A stretch of 20,511 nucleotides of DNA from NCBI GenBank assembly GCA_035277485.1, contig DATEKK010000047.1, forward strand, positions 1-20,511, written 5' to 3'. Under the pieces are notes generated by a model. It did no database searches. It was not told the origin of the DNA and worked only from the letters and a program-made list of their open reading frames with translations. The position numbers and the translations under genes are program-made. This document shows positions 8,101 to 15,952 of the stretch, piece after piece. Every line of letters begins with the position of its first letter. Within the stretch, counting starts at the first letter, position 1. This stretch comes from JADGGM01 sp035277485 (GTDB taxonomy: Bacteria; Gemmatimonadota; Gemmatimonadetes; Gemmatimonadales; Gemmatimonadaceae).

Positions 8101-9733
8101 AGCGCGCGAGCGTCGTGAACGAGAGCGGCGACGCAACGAGGTCCACATCGAACGCGGTCGTCGTGCCGTACGTCACGCGACCCTGCCCCGTCACGTGCGT
8201 CGGCGGGCCCGGCCCGTCGCGCTGCGTGAGATCCGCGTTGCTGAACCGGATGTCGGTCCACACCGAATCCAGCGTCGCCGTGCCGCTGATCGTCCCGCCT
8301 AACTTGGCGAACGAGGGGAACAGAAAGTGAATCGTCCTGAGGTCCAGCGCCCCGAGGTTCACGTGCAGCCCCAAGAACTTGGCCGCCGACGGCTTGAGGA
8401 TGTCGAGCGCGCCGCCGCCCGCCTCCAGCTCAGTCACCGCGCCCGGCACGTGCTTGTCGGCGAACGTGAGCCGCGCGTCGTCCACCGCGAACCTGTTGAG
8501 CGGCCCGCCGCGCGCCCGAACGCTTCCCGTGAACCGCCCCTGCCAATCGACGGGAAACGTTCCGCCGTTGAACGCCCGCAGCAGATCGAAGTCCAACGGC
8601 GCGACCGTCACCGCGAGATCCTTCACCGCGAGCACCGGACCGCCCACCGCGAACGTCATTGTCCCCTCGAGACGCGACCCCGTGGTGCGGACGTCCATGT
8701 CGCTCAGCACGTAGTCGAGCACGTGCAGATTGGGCTCGTTGTGAATCGTTAGGCGCATGCGCCCGCCGCCCGTGCGCGGCAGCGTCGGATACACCCACGC
8801 TACATCCGCCAGCGACACCGAATCGCCCGTCACGTGCACATCGTATCGCGTGGGGATGTCGCCGCCCCACCACACCTTTCCGCTCGCCTCGCCCGTGCTG
8901 CCCGGCAAATCGAAATGACGCAGCGCGAGCCACACGGAGTCGCCGCGAATCGTCACCGGACCAGCCACATGCCGCAGGTGGAACGGCGGATCATCGATGT
9001 CGACGCCAAGCGAGTCCACCTGCACCAGGCGTCCGCTGCTATCCGGATCCGCTATGCGCACCGCGGGCGCGAACAAATCGAGGTGCGTGAACCGGCGCGT
9101 CTGCTTCACGCCTTCGCTCGTTCGCCGAATGACGTGCGACGTGTCGCGCAGCGCCACGCGGATGGCGCTGTCCCGTCGCGCGCCGTGCAGCGAGTCGGGC
9201 GGATCCCACCGCTGCGTGAGGATCACCGTACCGTCGTGAATCGTCACCGACGACATCACGATGTAATCGCCGAATCGCAGCTCCCGCGGCTGGGGCACGC
9301 CGCGCACGACGGGTGTGCTCGGCGGCGAGCCCGGAAAGATGTGCTGGTAGTTCCACGTCTGATCCGCGTGGCGCCTGAGATTGATCACCGGATGCGACAG
9401 GTCGACCGACGACAACCGGATGCGCTTGTCCACGAGATCGCGCAGATCGTAGTGCAGCTTGATGGGGCCCGACGCGACGAACAACGAATCTTCGTTGTCG
9501 CGAATCGCGAGCGAGTCGATCGTGAACCCGCTCAAGAGATTCCCGCCTAACCGGCCGATGTACATCGAGCCCTTGCCGCGCAGCGCCTCGACGAGCGTCT
9601 GCTGCACGTAGCCGCGCACCCACCGGCGCCCGACGTCCGTCTGCGTGAGCGCGAGCAGCAGCCCCACCACCGCCAAGCCGATCAGAAACAGCAGGCCCGC
9701 GCTCACGATCGCGACCAGCCGGCGGCGCGTCAT
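5168..9733 (-). CDS. tamB: TamB-like (DUF490) translocation and assembly module protein
   Basis: The 1521-aa protein is anchored by one N-terminal membrane helix (about 8-29, after the basic MTRRR). It then continues as a very long beta-strand-rich periplasmic region in which short strands alternate with Asp/Ser turns. The family forms a hydrophobic beta-taco groove spanning the periplasm and is linked to autotransporter assembly and phospholipid transport to the outer membrane. The C-terminal about 350 residues carry the conserved TamB domain (for example NPQLNLSSNARFELSNTEILSYLVFGQ), and the protein ends in an aromatic strand, YGIDLFREWSF. It starts one base after the stop of the TamA-type barrel gene and its stop overlaps the lipid kinase start. 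The length exceeds the 1259 residues of the E. coli protein but is normal for the wider family. Nine heptamer copies (GCCTAAC/GTTAGGC) fall inside it. Confidence 0.9.
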   Translation of the reverse strand: MTRRRLVAIVSAGLLFLIGLAVVGLLLALTQTDVGRRWVRGYVQQTLVEALRGKGSMYIGRLGGNLLSGFTIDSLAIRDNEDSLFVASGPIKLHYDLRDLVDKRIRLSSVDLSHPVINLRRHADQTWNYQHIFPGSPPSTPVVRGVPQPRELRFGDYIVMSSVTIHDGTVILTQRWDPPDSLHGARRDSAIRVALRDTSHVIRRTSEGVKQTRRFTHLDLFAPAVRIADPDSSGRLVQVDSLGVDIDDPPFHLRHVAGPVTIRGDSVWLALRHFDLPGSTGEASGKVWWGGDIPTRYDVHVTGDSVSLADVAWVYPTLPRTGGGRMRLTIHNEPNLHVLDYVLSDMDVRTTGSRLEGTMTFAVGGPVLAVKDLAVTVAPLDFDLLRAFNGGTFPVDWQGRFTGSVRARGGPLNRFAVDDARLTFADKHVPGAVTELEAGGGALDILKPSAAKFLGLHVNLGALDLRTIHFLFPSFAKLGGTISGTATLDSVWTDIRFSNADLTQRDGPGPPTHVTGQGRVTYGTTTAFDVDLVASPLSFTTLARSYPGVKFRGEYTGPLVARGTTANLELRTSLAGPAGTLGADGVFNLEPPTYGARATFTARGLDLPLLMADSTLPPGQLTGTMVADLHGDSVPNLVGTASVMLDSSRIDSIEIRRSTAALTFGGGRMRVDSMAVETNLLHATATGAIGLRPQTPDSLHYLVDVDSLGALAPMLGLSIETTAGDGQPDSASDSTGTPDELSGTLHGDGILTGSIDTMETRGTVTGQNLAYGDNVVTRVRGTYAFRGLPHAPAGSMSGAMDSVVIAKIRLDSIFGSVVLANRSSGRIGLVVVADSARGAYRAGAQVSFARDSAATRVTIDTAGATLKDHAWHLAMPTHIVSDSSGLATDSAVMRSTSGGVFRVRGLVPQHEAIDAEMSGDSVTLADVGTLLQTTRPLGGTTTFDLRVSGTRSAPVMHGTGRFTDAQVGDLHLPLAAASADYGSRRLGARLDVFNKDTVLVTARATLPVDLAFTRVNERLLNDSLGGQIRADSVDLSLLNGISPEFTNGAGTASALLDIGGTFSHPMVTGDARVDKGSVSVPRIGLRLSDMRARVAFTPDSIRIDTFTAASAGIGGSRLSVTGGFAVPNWRDPTTLGFGVTVTARDFQAVDKRGFAQMQVTGAMQLTGTFQQPVLQGDMTVDKGNLYISDVYRKQVVNLNDPEAYTIVDTNLVQNRSLLETNPLLDSLVTHLSIPSFAVRVGDDVWIRSEEANIKLLGSMTLGKSGTQRIESGVLRVSRGTYRLDLGVVQRTFQVDSGSVTFYGDPHIPPELDIWATYTVRQANRQIGDDVKLVARITGTPTNPQLNLSSNARFELSNTEILSYLVFGQPSFSTNPDQTTNPVLQQVAAALLPSVGAVLERALADQVGFIDYVQVQTGSTSDPTTGATTGFLSGTRIGVGKQLGNKTFVTVNAGLCGLSGQQSGISFGQSLGLTVEQRLADGYSLQASIEPSSAALLCHPGLTSIGSRPPQYGIDLFREWSF

Positions 9734-9734
9734 G

Positions 9735-11948
9735 TTAGAACGCCTGGCCGATGCTGAAGTTGAAAGTCAGCCGGCTGAAAAACGAGCCCGTGTTCACCGG
9801 ACGAAAGCTCGACGGGCAGTCGACGCCCGCCACCACCACACCGCGATCGAACGGATTGTTGGGGCTCACGCACCGCAGCGCATCGCTCGTCCGATCCACG
9901 AAGTACACCGAGCCGAGCGAGGATGGATAAGGATTGTACGCCACGTCTACGCGGAACGGCCCGACGAACGAGTTCACGCGCACCCCGATGCCGGGCGTTA
10001 GGCGCACGTCGCTCAGGCTCACGTGGTCCGTCGGACGGTTCCACACCAGCCCGGCGTCCACGAAACCGGCCAGCTGCACCAGATCGCGCAAGAACGGCGA
10101 CGGCGTCCGGAGCTCGAGATTGCCCACCAGCATCGTGTTGCCGCCCGTCGGCGAGAATTGCAGAATCCGCGCGGAATCGCTCGCCGTGTACACGTGCCGG
10201 CCGCCCGCCGCGACCGAGTCCCGCACATTCGTCGAGTCCACGATGTACACCAGTGGGCCTAACAAGTTCTGGCTGTAGCCGCGCACCGAGTTCGGACCGC
10301 CCGCGTACAACCGCTCCTCGGGCGGTACGAAGTCCGTGGCCGGATTCGTCGAGAATCCACGAAACACGCCGGACAGCTCCAACCGCGCCGCCAACACCGT
10401 CTTGCCGCCCAAGCTCCGATAGAACGACGCGTCGCCCTCGGCGCGCGTGAAGCGGGACGCGCCCGCCGTGTCGAGACTCGTCGTGCCGCTCCGGAGCAGC
10501 AACTGCAGGATGGACCCGCGCGACGGATCGAGCGCGTTGTTCGTGCGGTCGCGTACCAGCGTCGCACTCAACACCTGCAAGCTGCTGTTCTCCTGCAGAC
10601 GCGCGATGTCCGCCAGACTGCAGCGATTGAAGATCTGGCAGAACACCGCGGGGTCGGCTTTCGTGCGGCCATACTCGAGCTGATAGCCGAGCGTCAGCGG
10701 CAAGCCCGGGCGCAAGTCGCGCGGTTGTAGATCGCGCGTCACCTGGCCCAACACACCAATCGGCGTGTAGCGAACGTACGTGCGGAACTCCGATGTCCGC
10801 TCGCTGAACACCGTGATCGACGGGATGTTCTTGGGCCCGAAGAGCGACGGCAACCGCAGCGTTGCGCCGGCGTAATAGTTCACGAGGTTGCTGAAGGCCG
10901 TGTCCTGCCGCACGCTCGACGGACACAACGCGATGTGCGACAGCCGCGCGTTGAGCTCGAGCCACTGCGCGCCGCCGAAAAAGTTGCGATCGGTCAACCG
11001 ACCCTGCGTGCGCGCGCAGTCGAGCGACGCCCACCCCACGCCCAGGCGCATGGACTTCATCAGTCCTTCCACCACGAACACGCGCACCGTGAGCGACGTG
11101 TCGTTAGGCTGCAAGCTGTCGGGCAGCAGCTCGACATCCACGTGGTTGTACGTCTCGAGCGAGTACAGGTCGCGCTGCGATCGCAGGAGATCGCGCTGCC
11201 GGTACAGATCGCCCGAGTTGATCGACAGCAGATCGTGCACCGTTTCCGTGTCGATCGCCGGTTTCTGTCCCGATTTGTTCGCTTCGGCTACGATGTCGAT
11301 GCGGCCGATGTGCGCGACCTTTCCCGGCAAGAAGGTCAGCCTGACTTTCGCGCGATTCGCTGCCTCGTCGACTTCGATGTCGCGCAACGGGTCGCTCGCG
11401 TGCGCGTAGCCGTTGTTGAGCAGGCGGGTCACCGCGGTGTCGATCGCCGATCGCAGCGTGTCCCGGTCGTAAATGCCGCCTCGCAATCGGTCCAAGGGGC
11501 GCGTCAGCCGGTCGCGCAATCGCTCGGGCAGCGAATCCAGCCCGGACACCGTCAGCGAATCGATCAGCACCGGCGGGCCCTCGGCGATCTTGAACAGCAC
11601 GGCCACCGCGCTTGGTCCGTTAGGCGAAACCTCGGGCGTCGCCTGCGTGTGGTAGTAGCCGTGCTGGCGGTACAGGAGACGCAGCCGGAGCGCGTCGCGC
11701 GCCACTTCCAGCGTGTCCAGACAGTGCGCCGCCCCGATCGGGATGTGCAGCACGCGACGCCACCAGCTCGATGGCGTCGTCACGATCGCGTTGCTCAGTT
11801 GGCTGTCGGAGAAGTGGTCGTTCCCGTCGAACGATAGACTGCGAATCTGGAGATCACCCGGCCCGCCACTACCGCTACACGAGAGATCCTGCGCAGTCAG
11901 TGGTCGCGCCAGCACGACGAGCGCGAGCGCGAGTACGAGCCGCCGCAT
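9735..11948 (-). CDS. tamA: BamA/TamA-family outer-membrane beta-barrel assembly protein
   Basis: The 737-aa protein has a signal peptide (MRRLVLALALVVLARPLTA, cleavage near residue 19-20). It then has about three POTRA domains (34-122, 127-207, 213-294), which dock partner proteins in the periplasm, and a 16-strand-type barrel from about 298. The barrel includes the VRGY motif (in SVRGYSQNLLGP), matching the VRG(F/Y) loop-6 signature. The C-terminal beta-signal FNFSIGQAF ends in Phe, as expected for an outer-membrane barrel. Three POTRAs rather than five, and a tamB gene one base downstream, favour TamA over BamA. I use the tamA symbol on that context. Cysteine pairs in the extracellular part (for example the FCQIFNRC segment and the RCVSPNN to DCPSS region) may form disulfides (inference). 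Confidence 0.88.
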   Translation of the reverse strand: MRRLVLALALVVLARPLTAQDLSCSGSGGPGDLQIRSLSFDGNDHFSDSQLSNAIVTTPSSWWRRVLHIPIGAAHCLDTLEVARDALRLRLLYRQHGYYHTQATPEVSPNGPSAVAVLFKIAEGPPVLIDSLTVSGLDSLPERLRDRLTRPLDRLRGGIYDRDTLRSAIDTAVTRLLNNGYAHASDPLRDIEVDEAANRAKVRLTFLPGKVAHIGRIDIVAEANKSGQKPAIDTETVHDLLSINSGDLYRQRDLLRSQRDLYSLETYNHVDVELLPDSLQPNDTSLTVRVFVVEGLMKSMRLGVGWASLDCARTQGRLTDRNFFGGAQWLELNARLSHIALCPSSVRQDTAFSNLVNYYAGATLRLPSLFGPKNIPSITVFSERTSEFRTYVRYTPIGVLGQVTRDLQPRDLRPGLPLTLGYQLEYGRTKADPAVFCQIFNRCSLADIARLQENSSLQVLSATLVRDRTNNALDPSRGSILQLLLRSGTTSLDTAGASRFTRAEGDASFYRSLGGKTVLAARLELSGVFRGFSTNPATDFVPPEERLYAGGPNSVRGYSQNLLGPLVYIVDSTNVRDSVAAGGRHVYTASDSARILQFSPTGGNTMLVGNLELRTPSPFLRDLVQLAGFVDAGLVWNRPTDHVSLSDVRLTPGIGVRVNSFVGPFRVDVAYNPYPSSLGSVYFVDRTSDALRCVSPNNPFDRGVVVAGVDCPSSFRPVNTGSFFSRLTFNFSIGQAF

Positions 11949-11994
11949 CAGGCGTGAGGCGTCCCGGTAACCACAATCGAATGGAGGGAAAGGA

Positions 11995-12011
11995 CCGGCA
12001 CGGTCTGCCGG
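11995..12011 (-). terminator. possible hairpin terminator after the REC-GGDEF gene
   Basis: CCGGCA (11995-12000) and TGCCGG (12006-12011) form a 6-bp stem around a 5-nt loop, about 52 bases beyond the stop at 12064. On the minus strand it is followed by a short pyrimidine stretch (CCTTTCCCTCC) rather than a true T-run. Factor-independent termination is therefore only a possibility. It would separate the GGDEF gene from the tamA operon. Confidence 0.3.
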
Positions 12012-12063
12012 CCATCTCGCGATGCGCGCATGTTCGCTCTCACACCCTGACGATGTCTTCTCA

Positions 12064-12984
12064 CTACACCGCTTGCACGAGAATCGTGCCCGGTCCCCGC
12101 TGTTTCGCTCGGCGCTTCATCTCCGCCGCCAGCGAACCGATGTGACTCACGGAAATCCATCGCTCCGGATCGACGTAGAGAATCGCCGTCGACAACCGCG
12201 CGATCGGAAACTCCCGCGCACGCCCTTCGCGATCGATGCCCATGAAGTGCCCGCGCCTGAGCGCTTCTTCACCCACCGCCCGTCCGGCGACCTCGACGAA
12301 TCGCACCGCGCACTCGCGCGCGATCGCCTCCGCGTGCCGCTCCGTCGTGACGACGATGAAATCGTCGCCGCCAATGTGTCCGACGAAATCGTCGCGGCTT
12401 CCCACCACATCCACCGCGTTGCGAATCGCGTGACCCATGTCCCGGATCACCACGTCCGCGATCGTGAAGCCGAACGTGTCTGCAAACGGCTTGAAATTGT
12501 CGAGATCGATGTAGCAGATCGCAAAACGCTCGCGCAGCTTCGCTCGCCGCGCGATCTCATCTTCGATCGCCTGACCACCCGGCAGTCCGCTCGTCGGGTT
12601 GCGATCGCCCTCGCGCCGCACCAACCGCAACAACGCCACGATCCGCGCGCGGAGCTCGCGCGGATCGAACGGCTTCGCCAGATAATCGTCGGCGCCCGCC
12701 TCGAACGCTTCCACCTTGTGCTCGACATCGCCGCGCGCCGTGAGCATCAGCACCGGAATCCGCGCTGTGAACGGATTCAACTTCACCGCGCGACACACCT
12801 CGATCCCCGACATGCCCGGCATCACGAGATCGAGGACCAGAATCTCAGGCTCGCGGGCTTGAATCGCCGCGAGCGCCGAAGCGCCATCGGGCGCGAGATG
12901 CACTTCGTGCCCCGCCGAAGCGAGGATCTCGCGCACCATGAGGCGCATGTCCTCGTGATCGTCGACGCACAGGACGTAACTCAC
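12064..12984 (-). CDS. response regulator with receiver and GGDEF (GGDDF) domain
   Basis: The 306-aa protein pairs a receiver (1-120; D8-D9, phospho-acceptor D52, T82, K104) with a diguanylate-cyclase-type domain (about 130-300), the fold that makes cyclic di-GMP from two GTP. The catalytic loop reads GGDDF (205-209) and the metal-site segment is YIDLDNFKPFADTFG (158-172), so key acidic residues are present and activity is plausible. The inhibitory RxxD site expected five residues before the GG is not present (SRDD at 196-199), so product inhibition there is unlikely. The downstream VSIGIA-type strand is replaced by LSTAIL. No output DNA-binding domain exists. The gene is divergent from the peptide-binding lipoprotein gene, with only 66 bp between them. 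No dedicated kinase lies next to it. Confidence 0.88.
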   Translation of the reverse strand: MSYVLCVDDHEDMRLMVREILASAGHEVHLAPDGASALAAIQAREPEILVLDLVMPGMSGIEVCRAVKLNPFTARIPVLMLTARGDVEHKVEAFEAGADDYLAKPFDPRELRARIVALLRLVRREGDRNPTSGLPGGQAIEDEIARRAKLRERFAICYIDLDNFKPFADTFGFTIADVVIRDMGHAIRNAVDVVGSRDDFVGHIGGDDFIVVTTERHAEAIARECAVRFVEVAGRAVGEEALRRGHFMGIDREGRAREFPIARLSTAILYVDPERWISVSHIGSLAAEMKRRAKQRGPGTILVQAV

Positions 12985-12986
12985 GA

Positions 12987-13015
12987 TTGACGCTTTACTT
13001 GAGGCCCGGTAAGTT
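12987..13015 (+). promoter_or_regulatory. candidate sigma-70-type promoter for the peptide-transport genes
   Basis: TTGACG (12987-12992) matches 5 of 6 bases of the -35 consensus. A 17-base spacer leads to TAAGTT (13010-13015), a weak -10 with T, A and T conserved at positions 1, 2 and 6. Transcription would begin near 13021, leaving a leader of about 30 bases with GAGG at 13041-13044. This fits initiation at CTG 13051. The -35 lies just outside the divergent GGDEF start codon, so the two genes share a very short control region. Confidence 0.4.
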
Positions 13016-13050
13016 CACTCGTTTCCCACTCGAAGTCAACGAGGCGCCGT

Positions 13051-14685
13051 CTGCGCACGATTCACTTCTCCCTCGCGGTTGTTCTCGCCGTCGTTCCGCT
13101 GTCGTTCGTGAGCGCCTGCCGCGGCGCCGACTCCACTCCGCAACGCAAAACTTTCATCGACTCGCGCGATCGCTACGATCCGCGCTCGCTCGATCCCGCT
13201 CTCTCTACCGACGTGCCGACCGGGCGCGCCGTCTCGTATCTCTTCGACGGCCTTACCCAATTCACCATCGACGCGCACCTCGCGCCCGCTCTCGCCGAGC
13301 GCTGGGACGTGTCGCCGGACGGCCGTACCTACACGTTCCACCTCAGGCCACACGTCACGTTCCACAACGGACGCGCGCTCCACGCCGGCGACGTCGTGCA
13401 CAGCTTCGAGCGCGTGCTCGACCCGCGCACCAAGGGCGGCCGCGGCTGGCCGCTCTATCCGATCTCCGGTGCACGCGCATTCGCCGCGGGAAGCTCGTCC
13501 ACGATCAGCGGTCTCGACACGCCCGACGACAGCACAGTGCGCATTACCCTCGACACCGCGCTCGCGATCTTCCCAAAACTACTCGCGATGCCCGTCGCGT
13601 CCATCGTGCCGGATAGCGACACGGCCAATTTCTCCCAGCATCCCATTGGGACGGGTCCGTGGCGCTTCGTGCAATGGAAGCACGACGACTACGTGCTCCT
13701 CGCGCGCAATCCGTCGTACTGGGGCGGCGCGCCACGCTTGGACTCGCTCGAGATCCGCATCGTCCCCGAGCCCAGCACATCGGTCGCCGAATTCCAAGCC
13801 GGCAACGTCGACCTGCTCTACGTGCCCGAAGCCGAGACCGAGCGCTGGGAACATACCGACGAAAAGAGTGCGTTCCTCGTCTCGGCGCCCGCGCTCCGCC
13901 TGTGGTACGTCGCGATCAACTGCACCCGCGGCCCGCTCAAAGACCCGCGCGTTAGGCAGGCACTCAACTACGCGGTCGACGTCCCCACCATCCTCCAGCG
14001 CCTCATCGGCGGCCGCGGCACGCTCGCCGCCGGCGTCATCCCGCCCTCGCTCGACGGCGCCGATACGACGCGCCGCCCGTACGGCTACGACCCGGCCAAA
14101 GCGCGCTCGCTCCTCGCTGCCGCCGGCTATCCGAAAGGATTCGCCGCCCAACTCTGGGTTGGGCAGGACGAAACGTTCCAACGCGTCGCGCAATCCATGC
14201 AGGCGTATCTGGCCGCCGTCGGCATTCGCGTGACGCTCGTCCAACGCGACAACTCCGCCGCGCGCGAAGCGTCGCGCCACGGCGATGCGGATCTCTTTAT
14301 CAAGGACTGGTACGCCGACTATCCGGATGCCGAGGATTTCTTGAATCCGCTGCTCGTCGGCGCCAATCGCGGGGTCGGCGGCAACGTCTCCTTCTACGAG
14401 AATCCAACCGTCGACGACCTCGTCGCGCGCGCGCGCACCACGGCCGATAGCACCAAGCGCGCCGCGCTCTACCAGCGTGCGGACTCGATCGCGTTCGTCG
14501 ACGCGCCCATGATTTACCTGTTCTTCTACAACGAGCTCTACGCAGTGCAGCCGTGGATCAGAGGCTTCAAGGCGCCCGCGATTTTCAACGGCCAGCGTTT
14601 CCTCGACGTCTCGATCGGCGGACCCGCGGCCGACGCCGTTGCGCGCGACAGCACCGCACGCGACAGCGTCGCACCGCATCCCTGA
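13051..14685 (+). CDS. peptide/oligopeptide ABC transporter substrate-binding lipoprotein (SBP family 5)
   Basis: This is an extracytoplasmic solute-binding protein of the DppA/OppA family. The mature part has the family entry region (YDPRSLDPALSTDVPTGRA), the strand-turn block ERWDVSPDGRTYTFHLRPHV, and the later LKDPRVRQALNYAVD segment. The first ATG, GTG or TTG in frame is GTG 13108, only three codons before a cysteine in the lipobox V-S-A-C. Directly upstream, in frame, lies a textbook lipoprotein signal: a basic run followed by a hydrophobic core (SLAVVLAVVPLSF). There is no usual start codon before the stop at 13000. I therefore propose CTG 13051, preceded by GAGG at 13041-13044, giving 544 aa with the lipidated cysteine at residue 23. 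The C-terminus ends in a low-complexity ARDSTARDSVA tail. The next gene is a matching permease. Confidence 0.9.
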   Translation: MRTIHFSLAVVLAVVPLSFVSACRGADSTPQRKTFIDSRDRYDPRSLDPALSTDVPTGRAVSYLFDGLTQFTIDAHLAPALAERWDVSPDGRTYTFHLRPHVTFHNGRALHAGDVVHSFERVLDPRTKGGRGWPLYPISGARAFAAGSSSTISGLDTPDDSTVRITLDTALAIFPKLLAMPVASIVPDSDTANFSQHPIGTGPWRFVQWKHDDYVLLARNPSYWGGAPRLDSLEIRIVPEPSTSVAEFQAGNVDLLYVPEAETERWEHTDEKSAFLVSAPALRLWYVAINCTRGPLKDPRVRQALNYAVDVPTILQRLIGGRGTLAAGVIPPSLDGADTTRRPYGYDPAKARSLLAAAGYPKGFAAQLWVGQDETFQRVAQSMQAYLAAVGIRVTLVQRDNSAAREASRHGDADLFIKDWYADYPDAEDFLNPLLVGANRGVGGNVSFYENPTVDDLVARARTTADSTKRAALYQRADSIAFVDAPMIYLFFYNELYAVQPWIRGFKAPAIFNGQRFLDVSIGGPAADAVARDSTARDSVAPHP

Positions 14686-14712
14686 CCTCGCCACCGGAAC
14701 GCGCACCGGCCA

Positions 14713-15633
14713 ATGGGCACGTTCCTCCTGAGGCGCCTGCTGCTCGCGATCCCGACGCTGCTCGGCGTGCTCGTTGTGGTGTTCGCGCTGCTCTACATCG
14801 CGCCCGGTGATCCGGTGATGGAAATGGTGGGCGAGCGCGCCGACTCCGCCACCATCGCGCAGCTCCGCAAGCAGCTCCACCTCGACGAACCGCGGCCCAA
14901 ACAGTTCGCGGCGTACGCATCGGGCGTCATCCACGGCGACCTCGGCACGTCGTTCATCACGGGCCGCCCGATCGCCCGCGACATCGCGGAGCGCTTCCCG
15001 AAAACGCTCGAGCTCGCGTGCGCGGCGATGCTGCTCGCTGTTGTGTTAGGCATATCGGTGGGCGTGGTCACCGCCGCCTACCCGGGCGGCTGGCTCGACC
15101 GGCTCACGCTCGCGTTCACGTACCTCGGCATCTCGTTCCCGGTCTATTGGGTGGGACTGATCCTGATTCTCGTGTTCGCGATGATCCTCCGCTGGCTGCC
15201 GCCCTCCGGCACCGGCGGCCTCGCGTTCCTCATCTTGCCGGCGTTTGCGTTAGGCACACGCTCCATCGCCTTCCTCGCGCGCATGACGCGCTCGGCGATG
15301 CTGGAGGTGCTCGGCAGTGACTACATCCGCACGGCGCGCGCCAATGGACTACCCCGCACCGCCGTCCTCGCCCGTCACGCGCTGCGCAACGCGCTGATCC
15401 CGGTCGTCACTGTCATCGGCCTCGACTTCGGCTCGTACCTCACCGGCAGCATCCTAACGGAAACCGTGTTCAGCTGGCCCGGCCTCGGCCGCTACGTCGT
15501 GAACGCCATCAGCAAACGCGACCTCCCCGCGATCCAGGGCAGCATTTTGTTCTTGAGCGTCGTGTTCGTCGTCGTGAACATCATCGCCGACCTGACGTAC
15601 GCCGCCACGGACCCGCGCGTGGAATATTCGTGA
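14713..15633 (+). CDS. dppB: DppB/OppB-type ABC transporter permease
   Basis: The 306-aa inner-membrane permease starts at ATG 14713, 27 bases after the binding-protein stop. It opens with the DppB signature MGTFLLRRLLLAIPTLLGVL, then IAPGDPV, and has about six membrane helices. The ATPase-contacting EAA loop is DYIRTARANGLPRTAVLARH at about residues 203-222. The second part, GSILTETVFSWPGLGRYVV, is typical of this half of the dipeptide/oligopeptide/nickel transporters. No DppC partner and no DppD/F ATPases follow: the next feature is a non-coding inverted-repeat element and an opposing gene. The transporter must use subunits encoded elsewhere or be incomplete. Substrate specificity is unknown. 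Two heptamer copies inside it encode TTA leucines. Confidence 0.92.
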   Translation: MGTFLLRRLLLAIPTLLGVLVVVFALLYIAPGDPVMEMVGERADSATIAQLRKQLHLDEPRPKQFAAYASGVIHGDLGTSFITGRPIARDIAERFPKTLELACAAMLLAVVLGISVGVVTAAYPGGWLDRLTLAFTYLGISFPVYWVGLILILVFAMILRWLPPSGTGGLAFLILPAFALGTRSIAFLARMTRSAMLEVLGSDYIRTARANGLPRTAVLARHALRNALIPVVTVIGLDFGSYLTGSILTETVFSWPGLGRYVVNAISKRDLPAIQGSILFLSVVFVVVNIIADLTYAATDPRVEYS

Positions 15634-15670
15634 CCGGATGCTCGCGTGCCCGCCGAGCGGAGTGAAGTGT

Positions 15671-15685
15671 CCCGCGTTAGGCGGG
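15671..15685 (+). terminator. small GC hairpin downstream of dppB
   Basis: CCCGC (15671-15675) and GCGGG (15681-15685) form a perfect 5-bp stem around GTTAG, 37 bases after the dppB stop. There is no following T-run. The loop and 3' arm contain a GTTAGGC heptamer. It may end dppB transcription, but the evidence is weak. Confidence 0.25.
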
Positions 15686-15706
15686 GAGACGTACGGCGCC
15701 GGCACA

Positions 15707-15771
15707 CGCGTGGTGGCTTCCTCGCTCTGGGGAACACGGATTCAGCGGATAATGCGGATTGAACGGATCGC
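15707..15771 (+). repeat. left arm of the inverted repeat
   Basis: The arm begins CGCGTGGTGGCTTCCTCGCT. Its inner half (about 15737-15771) is made of four 9-bp units beginning CGGAT (15738, 15747, 15756 and 15765). Against the reverse complement of the right arm it shows six mismatches and a one-base gap, and most of the mismatches lie in the 9-bp units. Confidence 0.8.
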
Positions 15772-15952
15772 TCGGCAGCGGCAGCGCGGTTCGTTGCGCA
15801 CGGCAGAACGACATCTGCGAAAACAACCAAAGAGTTCTTGTTGTTTCCGGGACAACCAAAAGGATGCGAGAAATGGGGAGGATTGCGTCGACATCAGCGA
15901 GAGTGCGACGTGCACGCTCTCCGCTAAGTGCTGCGTTAGGCATATTGACCGC

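Noticed and set aside
13579..14934. 451-codon minus-strand frame opposite the peptide-binding and permease genes
   Set aside because: It is antisense to a well-supported transporter pair. The Arg/Ala/Val/Glu-rich product is typical of frames opposite high-GC genes.
168..15941. Integron attC sites, because GCCTAAC and GTTAGGC match the attC core consensus
   Set aside because: The copies lie inside conserved genes, are not paired at 60-150 bp spacing with the needed palindromic arms, and there is no integrase or cassette array.
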